In this document: piece after piece, positions 41,418 to 50,428 of the stretch
How the letters are laid out: every line of letters begins with the position of its first letter
Position numbering within the stretch: position 1 is the stretch's first letter
NCBI RefSeq assembly: GCF_000513935.1
Contig: NZ_KI911327.1
Coordinates: 65,870 to 129,869 of the forward strand
Source of the DNA: Mesorhizobium sp. WSM3626
GTDB taxonomy: Bacteria; Pseudomonadota; Alphaproteobacteria; Rhizobiales; Rhizobiaceae
Reading direction: 5' to 3'
DNA length: 64,000 nt
Program-made: the position numbers and the translations under genes
The notes under the pieces: generated by a model
Told to the model about the DNA's origin: nothing
The model's database searches: none
The model's input: the letters and a program-made list of their open reading frames with translations, nothing else

Positions 41418-41575
41418 AGGACTTTCCGAGCGCAAATGCTGGAAAAGAGAAAAGTCAATAAAATCAGTTAATAGTCGCCGTTTTCTCGAAATGAAAAAAT
41501 ATTCTGGAAAAATTGAAAAATCACCCGCCCGGTGACATCCTTAGCCATCCAACAATCATCTCGTGGAGGCTGGAA

Positions 41576-43357
41576 ATGGCCAGGATGCGCGCTGTCGATG
41601 CCGCTGTTCTCGTTCTCGAAAAGGAAGGCATTTCCTGTGCCTTCGGCGTGCCGGGCGCGGCGATCAATCCGCTGTACTCGGCGATGAAGGCGAGGGGCAC
41701 CATCCGCCATGTCCTTGCCCGCCACGTCGAAGGCGCCTCGCATATGGCCGAAGGCTATACCCGCGCCAAGGCAGGCAATATCGGTCTCTGTATCGGCACT
41801 TCGGGGCCGGCCGGCACCGACATGATCACGGGGCTCTATTCGGCCGCGGCCGATTCCATTCCGATCCTGTGCATCACCGGACAGGCGCCGCGCGCGCGCC
41901 TCAACAAGGAGGATTTCCAGGCTGTCGACATCGCCGCCATCGCCGCGCCCGTCGCCAAATGGGCGGTGACGGTCATGGAGCCCTATCTGGTGCCAATGGC
42001 GCTGCAGAAGGCGTTCCATCTGATGCGCTCGTCGCGGCCGGGTCCGGTGCTGATCGACCTGCCGGTCGACGTCCAGCTGGCCGAGATCGAGTTCGACATC
42101 GATGCCTATGAGCCGCTGGCGCCATTCAAGCCGGCGATGACACGCGCCCAGGCCGAAAAGGCGCTGGCGATGCTCAACGCGGCCGAGAAGCCGCTGATCG
42201 TCGCCGGCGGCGGCATCATCAATGCCGACGCCTCCGACCTGCTGATCGAATTTGCCGAGATCACGGGCGTTCCGGTGGTCCCGACGCTGATGGGCTGGGG
42301 CGCGATCCCCGACGACCACCGGCTGATGGCCGGTATGTGCGGGCTGCAGACCTCGCACCGCTACGGCAACGCGACGATGCTGGAAGCCGATTTCGTCTTC
42401 GGCATCGGCAACCGCTGGGCCAACCGCCATACCGGCTCGGTCGATGTTTATACAAAGGGAAAAAAGTTCATCCATGTCGACATCGAGCCCACTCAAATAG
42501 GCCGTGTCTTCGCGCCCGATCTCGGCGTCGTCTCCGATGCGGGCGCGGCGCTGAAGATGCTGCTCGACGTCGCCACCGAGTGGAAGACAGCGGGCAGGCT
42601 GCGCGACTGGTCGGACTGGGCCAAGGAATGCCAGGGCCGCAAGAAGACCATGAAACGCAAGACCCATTTCGACCAGGTGCCGCTGAAGCCGCAGCGTGTC
42701 TATGAGGAGATGAACAAGGCGTTCGGCCGTGACGTCACCTATGTCACCACCATCGGCCTGTCGCAGATTGCCGGCGCGCAGTTCCTGCATGTCTACAAGC
42801 CGCGCAACTGGATCAATTGCGGCCAGGCCGGTCCGCTCGGCTGGACGCTGCCGGCAGCACTTGGCGTGCGCGCCGCCGATCCAGACCGCACCATCGTGGC
42901 GCTGTCGGGCGACTATGATTTCCAGTTCATGATCGAGGAACTGGCGGTCGGCGCGCAGCACAAGCTGCCCTACATCCACGTCGTCGTGAACAATGCTTAT
43001 CTCGGCCTGATCCGCCAGGCCCAGCGCGGCTTCTCGATGGATTATGAGGTCAGCCTCGCCTTCGAGAACATCAACCGTACCGGCGATCCCGAGGCCGGCT
43101 ACGGCGTCGACCATGTCACCGTCGCCGAGGCGATGGGCTGCAAGGCGGTCAGGGTGCGAAAGCCGGAGGAATTCGCCGGCGCTTTCAAGCAAGCGGAGCG
43201 ATTGATGAAGGAGCACCAGGTTCCGGTCGTGCTCGAATTCATTCTCGAACGGGTCACCAACATCTCGATGGGCACCGAGATCGACAAGATCACCGAATTC
43301 GAGGACCTTGCCGAACGTCAGGAAGACGCGCCGACCGCGATCGTGATGCTCGACTAA
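41576..43357 (+). CDS. gcl: Glyoxylate carboligase (tartronate-semialdehyde synthase)
   Basis: This 593-residue thiamine-diphosphate enzyme joins two glyoxylates into tartronate semialdehyde with loss of CO2. The N-terminus MARMRAVDAAVLVLEKEGIS matches E. coli Gcl. In LARHVEGASHMAEGYTRA the residue normally a catalytic Glu in the family is Val51, the Gcl hallmark. ThDP-binding GDYDFQFMIEELAVG and the FAD/ThDP interface are present. The ATG at 41576 follows GTGGAGG. It heads the gcl-hyi-glxR operon. Confidence 0.96.
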   Translation: MARMRAVDAAVLVLEKEGISCAFGVPGAAINPLYSAMKARGTIRHVLARHVEGASHMAEGYTRAKAGNIGLCIGTSGPAGTDMITGLYSAAADSIPILCITGQAPRARLNKEDFQAVDIAAIAAPVAKWAVTVMEPYLVPMALQKAFHLMRSSRPGPVLIDLPVDVQLAEIEFDIDAYEPLAPFKPAMTRAQAEKALAMLNAAEKPLIVAGGGIINADASDLLIEFAEITGVPVVPTLMGWGAIPDDHRLMAGMCGLQTSHRYGNATMLEADFVFGIGNRWANRHTGSVDVYTKGKKFIHVDIEPTQIGRVFAPDLGVVSDAGAALKMLLDVATEWKTAGRLRDWSDWAKECQGRKKTMKRKTHFDQVPLKPQRVYEEMNKAFGRDVTYVTTIGLSQIAGAQFLHVYKPRNWINCGQAGPLGWTLPAALGVRAADPDRTIVALSGDYDFQFMIEELAVGAQHKLPYIHVVVNNAYLGLIRQAQRGFSMDYEVSLAFENINRTGDPEAGYGVDHVTVAEAMGCKAVRVRKPEEFAGAFKQAERLMKEHQVPVVLEFILERVTNISMGTEIDKITEFEDLAERQEDAPTAIVMLD

Positions 43358-43399
43358 TTTTGTTTGAGCATCGGGTCCGATGCTCCAGGGAGAAAAAGA

Positions 43400-44197
43400 A
43401 TGCCGCGTTTTTCAGCCAATCTGTCGATGCTCTTTGGCGAGCATGATTTCCTCGACCGTTTCGATGCCGCCGCCCGCGCCGGCTTCAAGGGTGTCGAATA
43501 TATCGGCCCTTATGATCACGCGCCCGATGTGGTGGCCGCACGACTGAAGAAGAACGACCTGACGCAAGTGCTGTTCAACCTGCCGGCGGGCGACTGGGCC
43601 AAGGGCGAGCGCGGCATCGCCGTGCTGCCGGATCGCGTGCCGGAATTCCGCCAGGGCATCGCCAAGGCGATCACTTATGCGCAGGCGCTTGGCTGCGGGC
43701 AGGTCAACTGCCTCGCCGGCATCGCGCCGCAGGGCATTGCACGGGATACGCTTGGAAATGTCTTTGCCGAAAATCTCGCCTTCGCGGCGGAGAAGCTGGA
43801 GCAGGCCGGCATCAAGCTGCTGATCGAACCAATCAATACGCGCGATATTCCCGGCTTCTTCCTGAACTATTCCGACCAGGCGCTGGCCCTGATCGACCGC
43901 GTCGGCTCGAAGAACCTGTACCTGCAATACGACATCTATCACATGCAGATCATGGAGGGGGATCTCGCCCGTAGAATCGAGGCAAACCTCGGCCGCATCG
44001 CGCATATCCAGCTTGCGGACAATCCCGGCCGTCACGAGCCGGGGACGGGCGAGATCAACTATCCTTTCCTCTACGACCATATCGATCGGATTGGCTATTC
44101 CGGCTGGGTGGGGGCGGAATACAAGCCGAAGGCGGGGACGGAAGCCGGACTGGGGTGGTTCAGGGAACTGACTGGGCGGGGAAGTGCGGCGGCGTAG
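43400..44197 (+). CDS. hyi: Hydroxypyruvate isomerase
   Basis: This 265-residue TIM-barrel enzyme interconverts hydroxypyruvate and tartronate semialdehyde. Motifs are PRFSANLSMLFGEHDFLDRF, KGVEYIGPYD, LLIEPINTRDIPGFFLN (metal-binding Glu), YDIYHMQIMEGDL (Asp/His) and HIQLADNPGRHEPGTGEIN. The ATG at 43400 follows CAGGGAG. It lies 42 bases after gcl and 49 before glxR, so one operon is likely. Confidence 0.94.
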   Translation: MPRFSANLSMLFGEHDFLDRFDAAARAGFKGVEYIGPYDHAPDVVAARLKKNDLTQVLFNLPAGDWAKGERGIAVLPDRVPEFRQGIAKAITYAQALGCGQVNCLAGIAPQGIARDTLGNVFAENLAFAAEKLEQAGIKLLIEPINTRDIPGFFLNYSDQALALIDRVGSKNLYLQYDIYHMQIMEGDLARRIEANLGRIAHIQLADNPGRHEPGTGEINYPFLYDHIDRIGYSGWVGAEYKPKAGTEAGLGWFRELTGRGSAAA

Positions 44198-44246
44198 TGG
44201 GAATTTTGCGCCACGCACGCTGCCTTGACAGAGACGGAGAGAAACA

Positions 44247-45164
44247 ATGGAAATCATCGGCTTTATCGGCCTCGGCATCATGGGCGCGCCTATGGCGGGG
44301 CATCTGCTCGACGCCGGCTACAGCGTCATCGCCAGCGACCACCGCTCCAAGCCGCCGGCCGATCTCATTGCCAAGGGCCTGAAGACGGTTACCGGCCATG
44401 CCGCCGTGGCCAAGGCCGCCGAGATCATCATCACCATGGTGCCGGATACCCCACAGGTGGCCGAGGTGCTGTTCGGTCAGAACGGCGTCGCGTCCGGCCT
44501 GACCAAGGGCAAACTCGTCATCGACATGAGTTCGATCTCGCCGATCGAGACAAAGGAATTCGCAAAAAGGATCAACGATCTCGGTTGCGCCTATCTCGAT
44601 GCGCCGGTTTCGGGCGGTGAGGTCGGCGCCAAGGCGGCATCCCTCACCATCATGGTCGGCGGCGACGAAAAGATCTTCGAGTGTGCGAAACCGGTTTTCG
44701 AAAAGATGGGCAAGAACATCACCTTGGTCGGGCCGAACGGTGTCGGCCAGACCACCAAGGTCGCCAACCAGATCGTCGTCGCGCTAACCATTGAAGCCGT
44801 CGCCGAAGCACTTGTTTTTGCAGCGAAAGCCGGCGCCGATCCGGCCAAGGTCAGGCAGGCGCTGATGGGCGGGCTGGCAGCGTCACGCATCCTCGAAGTG
44901 CATGGCGAGCGGATGGTCAAGCGCACCTTCGCTCCGGGTTTCCGCATCGAACTGCACCAGAAGGATCTCAACCTGGCACTGGAGGGTGCGAAGGCGCTCG
45001 GTGTGTCACTGCCCAACACCTCGACCACCCAGCAGCTGTTCAATTCCTGTGCGGCCAATGGCGGCGCGAAGGAAGATCATTCCGCGCTGGTGAGGGCGCT
45101 GGAGCGGATGGCGAATTTCGAGGTCGGTGGCGAGCCAGCCGAAGTGAAAGGCAAAGCGGCATAG
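44247..45164 (+). CDS. glxR: Tartronate semialdehyde reductase (2-hydroxy-3-oxopropionate reductase)
   Basis: This 305-residue NAD(P)-dependent beta-hydroxyacid dehydrogenase reduces tartronate semialdehyde to D-glycerate. It has the dinucleotide motif IGFIGLGIMGAPMAGHLLDA, the substrate motif DAPVSGGEVGAKAASLTIMV and the catalytic lysine in GQTTKVANQIVVALTIEAVA, with QKDLNLALEGAKALG later. Gcl supplies its substrate. It ends the operon, just before a possible terminator. Confidence 0.93.
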   Translation: MEIIGFIGLGIMGAPMAGHLLDAGYSVIASDHRSKPPADLIAKGLKTVTGHAAVAKAAEIIITMVPDTPQVAEVLFGQNGVASGLTKGKLVIDMSSISPIETKEFAKRINDLGCAYLDAPVSGGEVGAKAASLTIMVGGDEKIFECAKPVFEKMGKNITLVGPNGVGQTTKVANQIVVALTIEAVAEALVFAAKAGADPAKVRQALMGGLAASRILEVHGERMVKRTFAPGFRIELHQKDLNLALEGAKALGVSLPNTSTTQQLFNSCAANGGAKEDHSALVRALERMANFEVGGEPAEVKGKAA

Positions 45165-45219
45165 GTCGGGAGAGGGCGGCATAACGTTCCCAAGCCGCCA
45201 CCTTTTGTCCTAACCCAGG

Positions 45220-45255
45220 AACGGGTTCCGGCAAGGTCGCCGGGACCCGTTTTGG
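45220..45255 (+). terminator. Possible terminator of the gcl-hyi-glxR operon
   Basis: A 13-bp stem (AACGGGTTCCGGC / GCCGGGACCCGTT, one G-T pair) with loop AAGGTC is followed by TT. It lies 55 bases after the glxR stop, in the gap before convergent rlmB. The T run is short. Confidence 0.65.
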
Positions 45256-45283
45256 TTCCTGGCGAGAGGCTTGCCGCTCCCAG

Positions 45284-46132
45284 TCAGCCGCGCTTCAGAA
45301 ATGCCCGCGCCGCATAAAGGCTGACCGCCGCTGCGTTCGACACGTTGAGCGAGCGGATAGCGCCGGGCATGTCGAGGCGGGCCAACGTCGTCACCGTCTC
45401 GCGCGTCTTCTGGCGCAGGCCCTTGCCTTCGGCGCCGAGCACCAGCGCTATCCGGTCTCCGGCAAAGCTGATTTCGAGTTCCGCCGGCCCGTCCGAATCA
45501 AGCCCGATGGTCTGGAAGCCGGCCTCGTGCAACTGGCCCAGCGCATCGGCGAGGTTCTTGACCTCGATCTGATCGATATGCTCCAGCGCGCCGGAGGCGG
45601 ATTTTGCCAGCACGCCAGATTCCTGCGGACTATGGCGGGCCGTGGTAATCAACGCGCCGGCGCCGAAAGCCGCCGCCGAACGCAGGATGGCGCCGACATT
45701 GTGCGGATCGGTGACCTGGTCGAGCACCAGCACCAGCCTGGTGTCGCCGAGTGCGTCGAGGCGCTTGGGCTTCAATGGCTCCGCCTCGATCAGTACGCCC
45801 TGATGCACGGCGTCCGAGCCGGTAATCTTGTCGATGTCCCTGGGTTCGACCAGTTCCGCCCTGAAGGGCAAGGCGGTGAGATCGGCTATCTCAAGGCGCT
45901 CGGCCGCATTGCGCGTCACCAGCATTTTCTTGATCCGGCGGCGCGGATTGTCGAGTGCCGCACGCACCGTATGCAAGCCGTAGAGCCGCACCAGCCCGTC
46001 GGCCGCGTTTTCGCCTGGTGGCACGGGTTGCCGGGGCTTGAACGCCGGCGCGCCGCCGCTTTTCTCGTCGCGAAAGGCGCGGCGCAACTTGGCGTAGTGG
46101 GTGTCTTTCGGGGTATTGGAATTGTTGCTCAT
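45284..46132 (-). CDS. rlmB: 23S rRNA (guanosine-2'-O)-methyltransferase, RlmB type
   Basis: This 282-residue SPOUT methyltransferase of the TrmH family has an N-terminal L30e-like RNA-binding part (LVRLYGLHTVRAALDNPRRR) and the knotted SAM domain: LVLDQVTDPHNVGAILRSA, RIALVLGAEGKGLRQKT and SLNVSNAAAVSLYAA. RlmB methylates G2251 in the peptidyl-transferase loop. The N-terminal 45 residues are basic and disordered. It lies upstream of, and on the opposite strand from, tRNA-Tyr, an order seen in other rhizobia as I recall. Confidence 0.9.
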   Translation of the reverse strand: MSNNSNTPKDTHYAKLRRAFRDEKSGGAPAFKPRQPVPPGENAADGLVRLYGLHTVRAALDNPRRRIKKMLVTRNAAERLEIADLTALPFRAELVEPRDIDKITGSDAVHQGVLIEAEPLKPKRLDALGDTRLVLVLDQVTDPHNVGAILRSAAAFGAGALITTARHSPQESGVLAKSASGALEHIDQIEVKNLADALGQLHEAGFQTIGLDSDGPAELEISFAGDRIALVLGAEGKGLRQKTRETVTTLARLDMPGAIRSLNVSNAAAVSLYAARAFLKRG

Positions 46133-46329
46133 GGCCGGCTTCTATAGCCGTCTCCTCCCGCCAAGGATATGCCCTGTCGCCGCGGCCGGCGAACAACGTC
46201 GAAAAACCCTTCCTGCGCGGTTGACACCCACTGGCCTTGCCGCCATAAGGCGCTTCGCTGGTTTCGGAGAAGACACAACTCGGGTCCGAAATTGGCGCGA
46301 ATGCCTCGTTGCATGGCTGCGGCGGCAGA

Positions 46330-46414
46330 TTGGAGAGGTGCCCGAGTGGTTAAAGGGGACGGACTGTAAATCCGTTAGCTTAGCTTACGTTGGTTCGAAT
46401 CCAACCCTCTCCAC
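46330..46414 (+). tRNA. tRNA-Tyr, anticodon GTA
   Basis: An 85-base class II tRNA with encoded CCA. The acceptor is GGAGAGG/CCTCTCC, the anticodon stem ACGGA/TCCGT holds loop CTGTAAA with anticodon GTA, a long variable arm (TAGCTTAGCTTACG) follows, and the T arm is TTGG TTCGAAT CCAA. It marks the left edge of the accessory block that runs to tRNA-Gly. Confidence 0.95.
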
Positions 46415-46644
46415 CACTGCCGGCCCGGAAGCCCTGAAACGCGAAAACATCGGACCGAAAAGTGCATGGCGCTTTTCAGGTAAATCCGGCACGTCAGCTT
46501 GCCGTCTGAGCCGCTCGCACGGAACCTGCCATCGCTTGATCCACATCTTGGACCGGATCAGAATGAGGCAGAGGGTGATCGCAGGCACCGCTCTGTACGA
46601 AATCGACAATTGGCTCCTGTGTGAAAATGCGCGATCATTGGAAG

Positions 46645-46857
46645 ATGGCACGCAAGTTGGACGACAAACTCGATTGCAAGGCTTGCGGGACGATCCAGAT
46701 GGACATTCCCGACGACGCCACGGAGTCGACGCCAATTTATTGCAGCAATTGCGGTGCTTTTCTCGGCGAATGGGGTGAATTGCAGGACGATTTCTACCGC
46801 CAGGCTCGCGACGCCGAAGCATTCGACCTGCGCGACGGCAACATTATCAAGAAGTAG
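46645..46857 (+). CDS. Small zinc-ribbon-like hypothetical protein
   Basis: This protein of about 70 residues has two CxxC pairs, CKACG (near 11-15) and CSNCG (about 33-37), so it likely binds one zinc. It continues GEWGELQDDFYRQARDAEAF and ends DLRDGNIIKK. ATG at 46645 begins MARKLDDKLDCKAC; starts at 46627 (ATG) or 46621 (GTG) would add six or eight residues. No function is known. It is the first gene after tRNA-Tyr. Confidence 0.7.
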   Translation: MARKLDDKLDCKACGTIQMDIPDDATESTPIYCSNCGAFLGEWGELQDDFYRQARDAEAFDLRDGNIIKK

Positions 46858-46963
46858 GATGCGATGAACGCAACCTCCGGATTGCCGCGGGGGGTGCTAG
46901 ATCGCTATCGGACCGCTCGTCTGTCGGCGAGGCGCACCTGTTTGGCCAGGGGCTCAGTCCCGA

Positions 46964-48838
46964 TTAGCTGACGTCGATGATGACCATCAACCCGCCGCCG
47001 CCCTTTTCCTCGACATTGTTGTTCGTCGTGTGATGCGGAATGTGGCAGTGGATCAGCCATTTGCCGCGCTGTCGCGCCTTCCAGACGACGTCATAGCGCT
47101 GCCCTGGCCCAAGGTTGATCGTATCGGCCAGGAAGCGCGCCGGCGGGGCAAGTGTTTCGCCATCGCGGGCAACAACCTCGAAGGGGCCGCCATGGATATG
47201 CATTGGATGGATAAAGCCATTATTGGTGCCGATGAAACGCACTTTCAGCGTCTCGCCGAGCTTCATGTGGATCGTATCGGTTGAGGGATAGGCCCTGCCG
47301 TTGATGGTGAAAAAATTCGGCATGCCGCCTTCCATCGGCATCGAGGGATAGGTCAGCCCATCGCGCACCAGCCATTCCTGTAGTTCGATCACGTAGTCAT
47401 GGTCGGCCTGAACCTCATCGGCGGGATTGGCGGGGTCGATGATCAGCGCGCCATAGAGGCCGAGCGCCTGGGTGCGGTCGGGCTTGGCGTGCGGATGATA
47501 GAAATAGGTCCCATGCTGGATGGCGGTGAATTCATAGGAATAGGATTGCCCGGGCTCGATCGGCGCCTGGGTAATCTCGGCGGGGCCGTCCATCTGGTTC
47601 GGCAGGATCATGCCGTGCCAATGCACCGTCGTTTCCTCCGGTAGGTCATTGGTGACATTGATGCGGACCCTGTCGGCCTGTCTGATGTGGATGCGCGGCC
47701 CGGGAATCTGTCCGTTATAGGCATAGGCATCGACCGCGACGTCGGGCAGTATCTGCCAACGGATCACCGACGGCCTGAGTTCGAACACCTTGATGCCGTT
47801 CTCCAGGCGAAACGGCAGTTCCTGGTCGCCTCTGGCAGCGAGATCGTAGGACGCTGTCACCCGACGCGGATCGGTTGCCGCCATGTCACGCATGGCCTCG
47901 GCCGGCGTATCGCGATCCATGATCATGCCTTGCGGCATGATCACCCCACCGACGTCACGCGCCGACAGCGTCAAATTCAGCCAGTTCGCCGGCGCGGCCA
48001 TGCCGATCGCCAGCGTGATCAAGGATACCAGGCCGAGGGCCGCGATCTGCGTGATTGTAGCGTCCGAATTCATCTGGTGGCCACTGCTTTTGCCCCCGTG
48101 GGAGGTCTTGTCGTGGTGTCGTCCTTGCCGTTGGTGCGTAGACGGTTCTCGGCGGCTCGTTCCGGTGGTCCGCGGGCGCAGCGTCATCAGCCCATGCTTC
48201 AATCCGCGTGCCACCAGCCAGACATTGGCGGGATAGGCGAGCGTGAAGCCGGCGATAACGCCGATCGACATCACGCCCCAGAACAGAAGTTCCGTCGGCT
48301 CCATCGCGCGCATGTCACGTCCCATCATCAAGAAGCTCATGACAGGTGCCATTCCTGCCATCATGAAATTCATCGAGATGAACTCGGGCAGGAAGCTCTT
48401 GCGCACATTCCGCCAATAGGTGCCGCCCATCATCGACTTCATGAACAGCGACTGGAAGATGAACAGGCCGAAGGCGAAGCCGGAGACATATTCGACGATG
48501 AGATCGAGCCACATCGGCAAGCCGAGCGTCGCCGTGATGACGGCGGCCAGAATGATGCCTGTCGCATCCCCGGCAACGCAGTGAATGGTCGAGCCGACGC
48601 CCTGCTTCCACAGCGGCCGTGTAAAGACCTCGTGCTCGCCCGGTCGTGGTTCCTTGTCGGCCAACACATAGAGAAGCAGGCCGATTGGGCCCATATAGAG
48701 GGTCACCAGGATGAAGCCCCACTTCATCACCACCGGTTCGGGATTGTTGCGGTACTGGTCGAAGCCGACATAGAGAGTGGAGGCAGCGGCAACAGAGAAC
48801 CAGATGGCAAGGAAATAGTCGATCGGCTGGATGAGCAT
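46964..48838 (-). CDS. DUF4396 membrane domain fused to multicopper oxidase
   Basis: This 624-residue protein joins two parts. The N-terminal half has six predicted helices (about 8-28, 37-60, 84-107, 112-133, 150-172, 183-210), matching DUF4396. A His-rich linker (about 228-256) and a seventh helix (about 262-285) lead to a cupredoxin region with all copper motifs: HWH (406-408), HPH (448-450), HPMHIH (544-549) and HCHIPHH (597-603, T1 Cys598). The position after the last His where Met or Leu usually sits reads Asn. The short, about 260-residue oxidase suggests a two-domain type, likely facing the periplasm. It may oxidise copper or phenolic substrates. Confidence 0.88.
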   Translation of the reverse strand: MLIQPIDYFLAIWFSVAAASTLYVGFDQYRNNPEPVVMKWGFILVTLYMGPIGLLLYVLADKEPRPGEHEVFTRPLWKQGVGSTIHCVAGDATGIILAAVITATLGLPMWLDLIVEYVSGFAFGLFIFQSLFMKSMMGGTYWRNVRKSFLPEFISMNFMMAGMAPVMSFLMMGRDMRAMEPTELLFWGVMSIGVIAGFTLAYPANVWLVARGLKHGLMTLRPRTTGTSRREPSTHQRQGRHHDKTSHGGKSSGHQMNSDATITQIAALGLVSLITLAIGMAAPANWLNLTLSARDVGGVIMPQGMIMDRDTPAEAMRDMAATDPRRVTASYDLAARGDQELPFRLENGIKVFELRPSVIRWQILPDVAVDAYAYNGQIPGPRIHIRQADRVRINVTNDLPEETTVHWHGMILPNQMDGPAEITQAPIEPGQSYSYEFTAIQHGTYFYHPHAKPDRTQALGLYGALIIDPANPADEVQADHDYVIELQEWLVRDGLTYPSMPMEGGMPNFFTINGRAYPSTDTIHMKLGETLKVRFIGTNNGFIHPMHIHGGPFEVVARDGETLAPPARFLADTINLGPGQRYDVVWKARQRGKWLIHCHIPHHTTNNNVEEKGGGGLMVIIDVS

Positions 48839-49034
48839 GGATGCATCCTGATCCTGGATCAGTGGCTTATGGAAAGGCGCTCAATTCGGTGAACGCCGTC
48901 AGCGCGTTTATGATCCGGCCAGCCGCATTTTGGTGGGGGCCGAATTCTCCGGTTTTGCGCCCTTGTCGAAGCACCGCCGCGCGATAATTCCCTTGAAGGC
49001 GTGGGCACTTCTCCCTCCACGACAGGAGCTGACC

Positions 49035-49466
49035 ATGAAACACCAGACACTCGATCAACTGCAGGCCGTCGCCAGGATTGAACCCTCGGCGCCACATTCG
49101 GAAATGACGCGAGATGAGCGCATCGCGCGATGGGCTGAACTTCTCGATCAGAATCCCGAGCGATGCCTTGGCGCGTTTACAGGTACCGAACATATGCATC
49201 CGGAGGCACGCGCCATGGCACGCGGCGAAGGATCGGCAATTACTGTTGCCTTCGAAGACCCGATGCTGCGCGCGTCGGGTCTAAGGGATGACACTTATGG
49301 CGAGGCCAAGCGCTTCTTCGAACTGAACGACTGGCAACTGCATGACATCGTTTGCGATTGTCACGTAGGCGCTACCATGAAGGCGCGGTGGGCTGCGGCT
49401 CGGGTCCGCGCGACAATTGGCGGCAACAGGTTTCTTACCTGGTTGAGGCAAAGGATCATGTTCTGA
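49035..49466 (+). CDS. Hypothetical protein
   Basis: This 143-residue protein starts ATG at 49035 after GACAGGAG. It contains DERIARWAELLDQNPERCLG, GTEHMHPEARAMARGEGSAI, AKRFFELNDWQLHDIVCDCH and ends FLTWLRQRIMF. The sequence looks soluble and helical with two cysteines in VCDCH. No family is recognised. It is divergent from the multicopper oxidase gene, sharing its promoter region. Confidence 0.68.
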   Translation: MKHQTLDQLQAVARIEPSAPHSEMTRDERIARWAELLDQNPERCLGAFTGTEHMHPEARAMARGEGSAITVAFEDPMLRASGLRDDTYGEAKRFFELNDWQLHDIVCDCHVGATMKARWAAARVRATIGGNRFLTWLRQRIMF

Positions 49467-49671
49467 CGCGCCGGGCGGCTTAGGTGAGGATCGTCTCCTG
49501 TTCGCAACCGCGTGCGGTGCGACCCCACCTGACCCGTCTTGTCTATCAGTCCCTGTGCTCGTGGCATAGCCGAACGGCTGCACGATGACTTCTCTGCGTT
49601 CTGCCGGCTACGGCGGTGGCTAGCCGCCGTCCCATGCCGGTTGCGAAAGGGCACGGTTAAAAAGTAAGAGC

Positions 49672-50165
49672 ATGCGCGTCTTGATGGTTTTCACGCTCCT
49701 GCTGGTTGCAGTCGCAACAGCGCTCTCACTTGCCCATGCGTTGGAGCTACCGGGCAAAATGCGCCTAAGAGAGGCAACCTACAAGGCAGTGCAGACGATC
49801 TACTATCCCGGCTTCACGATCGGCGGTTTTGCCGAATCAGAGGCATCCTCGCGCTCGCCATCTGCTCTATTCGACGCCTTCTGCAAGTACTCGTTTCTGG
49901 TGGGACGCTCGCGTCGCTATTCTTCCTGGCGGCGCAACACGCGACCTATTGGTTGGTCGCACATCCCGTCAATAATTTCTGGGTGCGGGACGTCGCCATG
50001 CCGAGATCGGGCGTGGCGTTTTTCTCCATGTTCGCTCGGAAGCAAGATGGTGATTGGAGAGATTTCCGGAATATCTGGGAGATGTCGCACGTCATCAGAG
50101 CAAGCCTTGCAATGTCAAGCCTGACCTCAATCGCCGTTGCGGCAACGCTTTTTGCGGATGGCTGA
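49672..50165 (+). pseudogene. DUF1772-like membrane protein gene with a frameshift
   Basis: The first frame gives MRVLMVFTLLLVAVATALSL, then AHALELPGKMRLREATYKAV, and FTIGGFAE, typical of DUF1772 membrane proteins. Near 49837 the reading moves one frame: the second frame continues RGILALAICSIRR, LASLFFLAAQHATYWLVAHP and a helical tail to the stop at 50163-50165, giving a combined protein of about 164 residues. Both halves look coding and together match the family length. The break looks like a one-base deletion: gene decay or a sequencing error. Confidence 0.8.
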
Positions 50166-50242
50166 TCGGCGGGAGCCCGGCGGCAAGCCGGCAACCAAAT
50201 TCGCGGAGCCTCGTTGTCGAACATCAGCCAGAGGAGGTTTCG

Positions 50243-50428
50243 ATGAAGAAATCCTTGTCGCTTCTGGTGTTGGCTGCTGCCCTCGCGCTCGGTGCCTGTG
50301 ATGACAGCACCGAACCGACGAAAGCCAACACCGACGCCATCAACAAGAATCCGCAGGTTGACCAGGATGCCAGACCCAAGTCGACGACTGGCGGCGACCA
50401 GCCGGTTACGGCGCCGGAGAGCAAATGA
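50243..50428 (+). CDS. Small hypothetical lipoprotein (61 aa)
   Basis: This 61-residue protein has signal MKKSLSLLVLAAALALGAC with lipobox LGAC (Cys19), then a polar, Asp/Lys/Thr-rich tail that looks disordered. The ATG at 50243 follows the strong ribosome site GAGGAGG. Its stop overlaps the ATG of the alpha/beta hydrolase gene by four bases, so the two are translated together. Too short to assign a function. Confidence 0.78.
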   Translation: MKKSLSLLVLAAALALGACDDSTEPTKANTDAINKNPQVDQDARPKSTTGGDQPVTAPESK

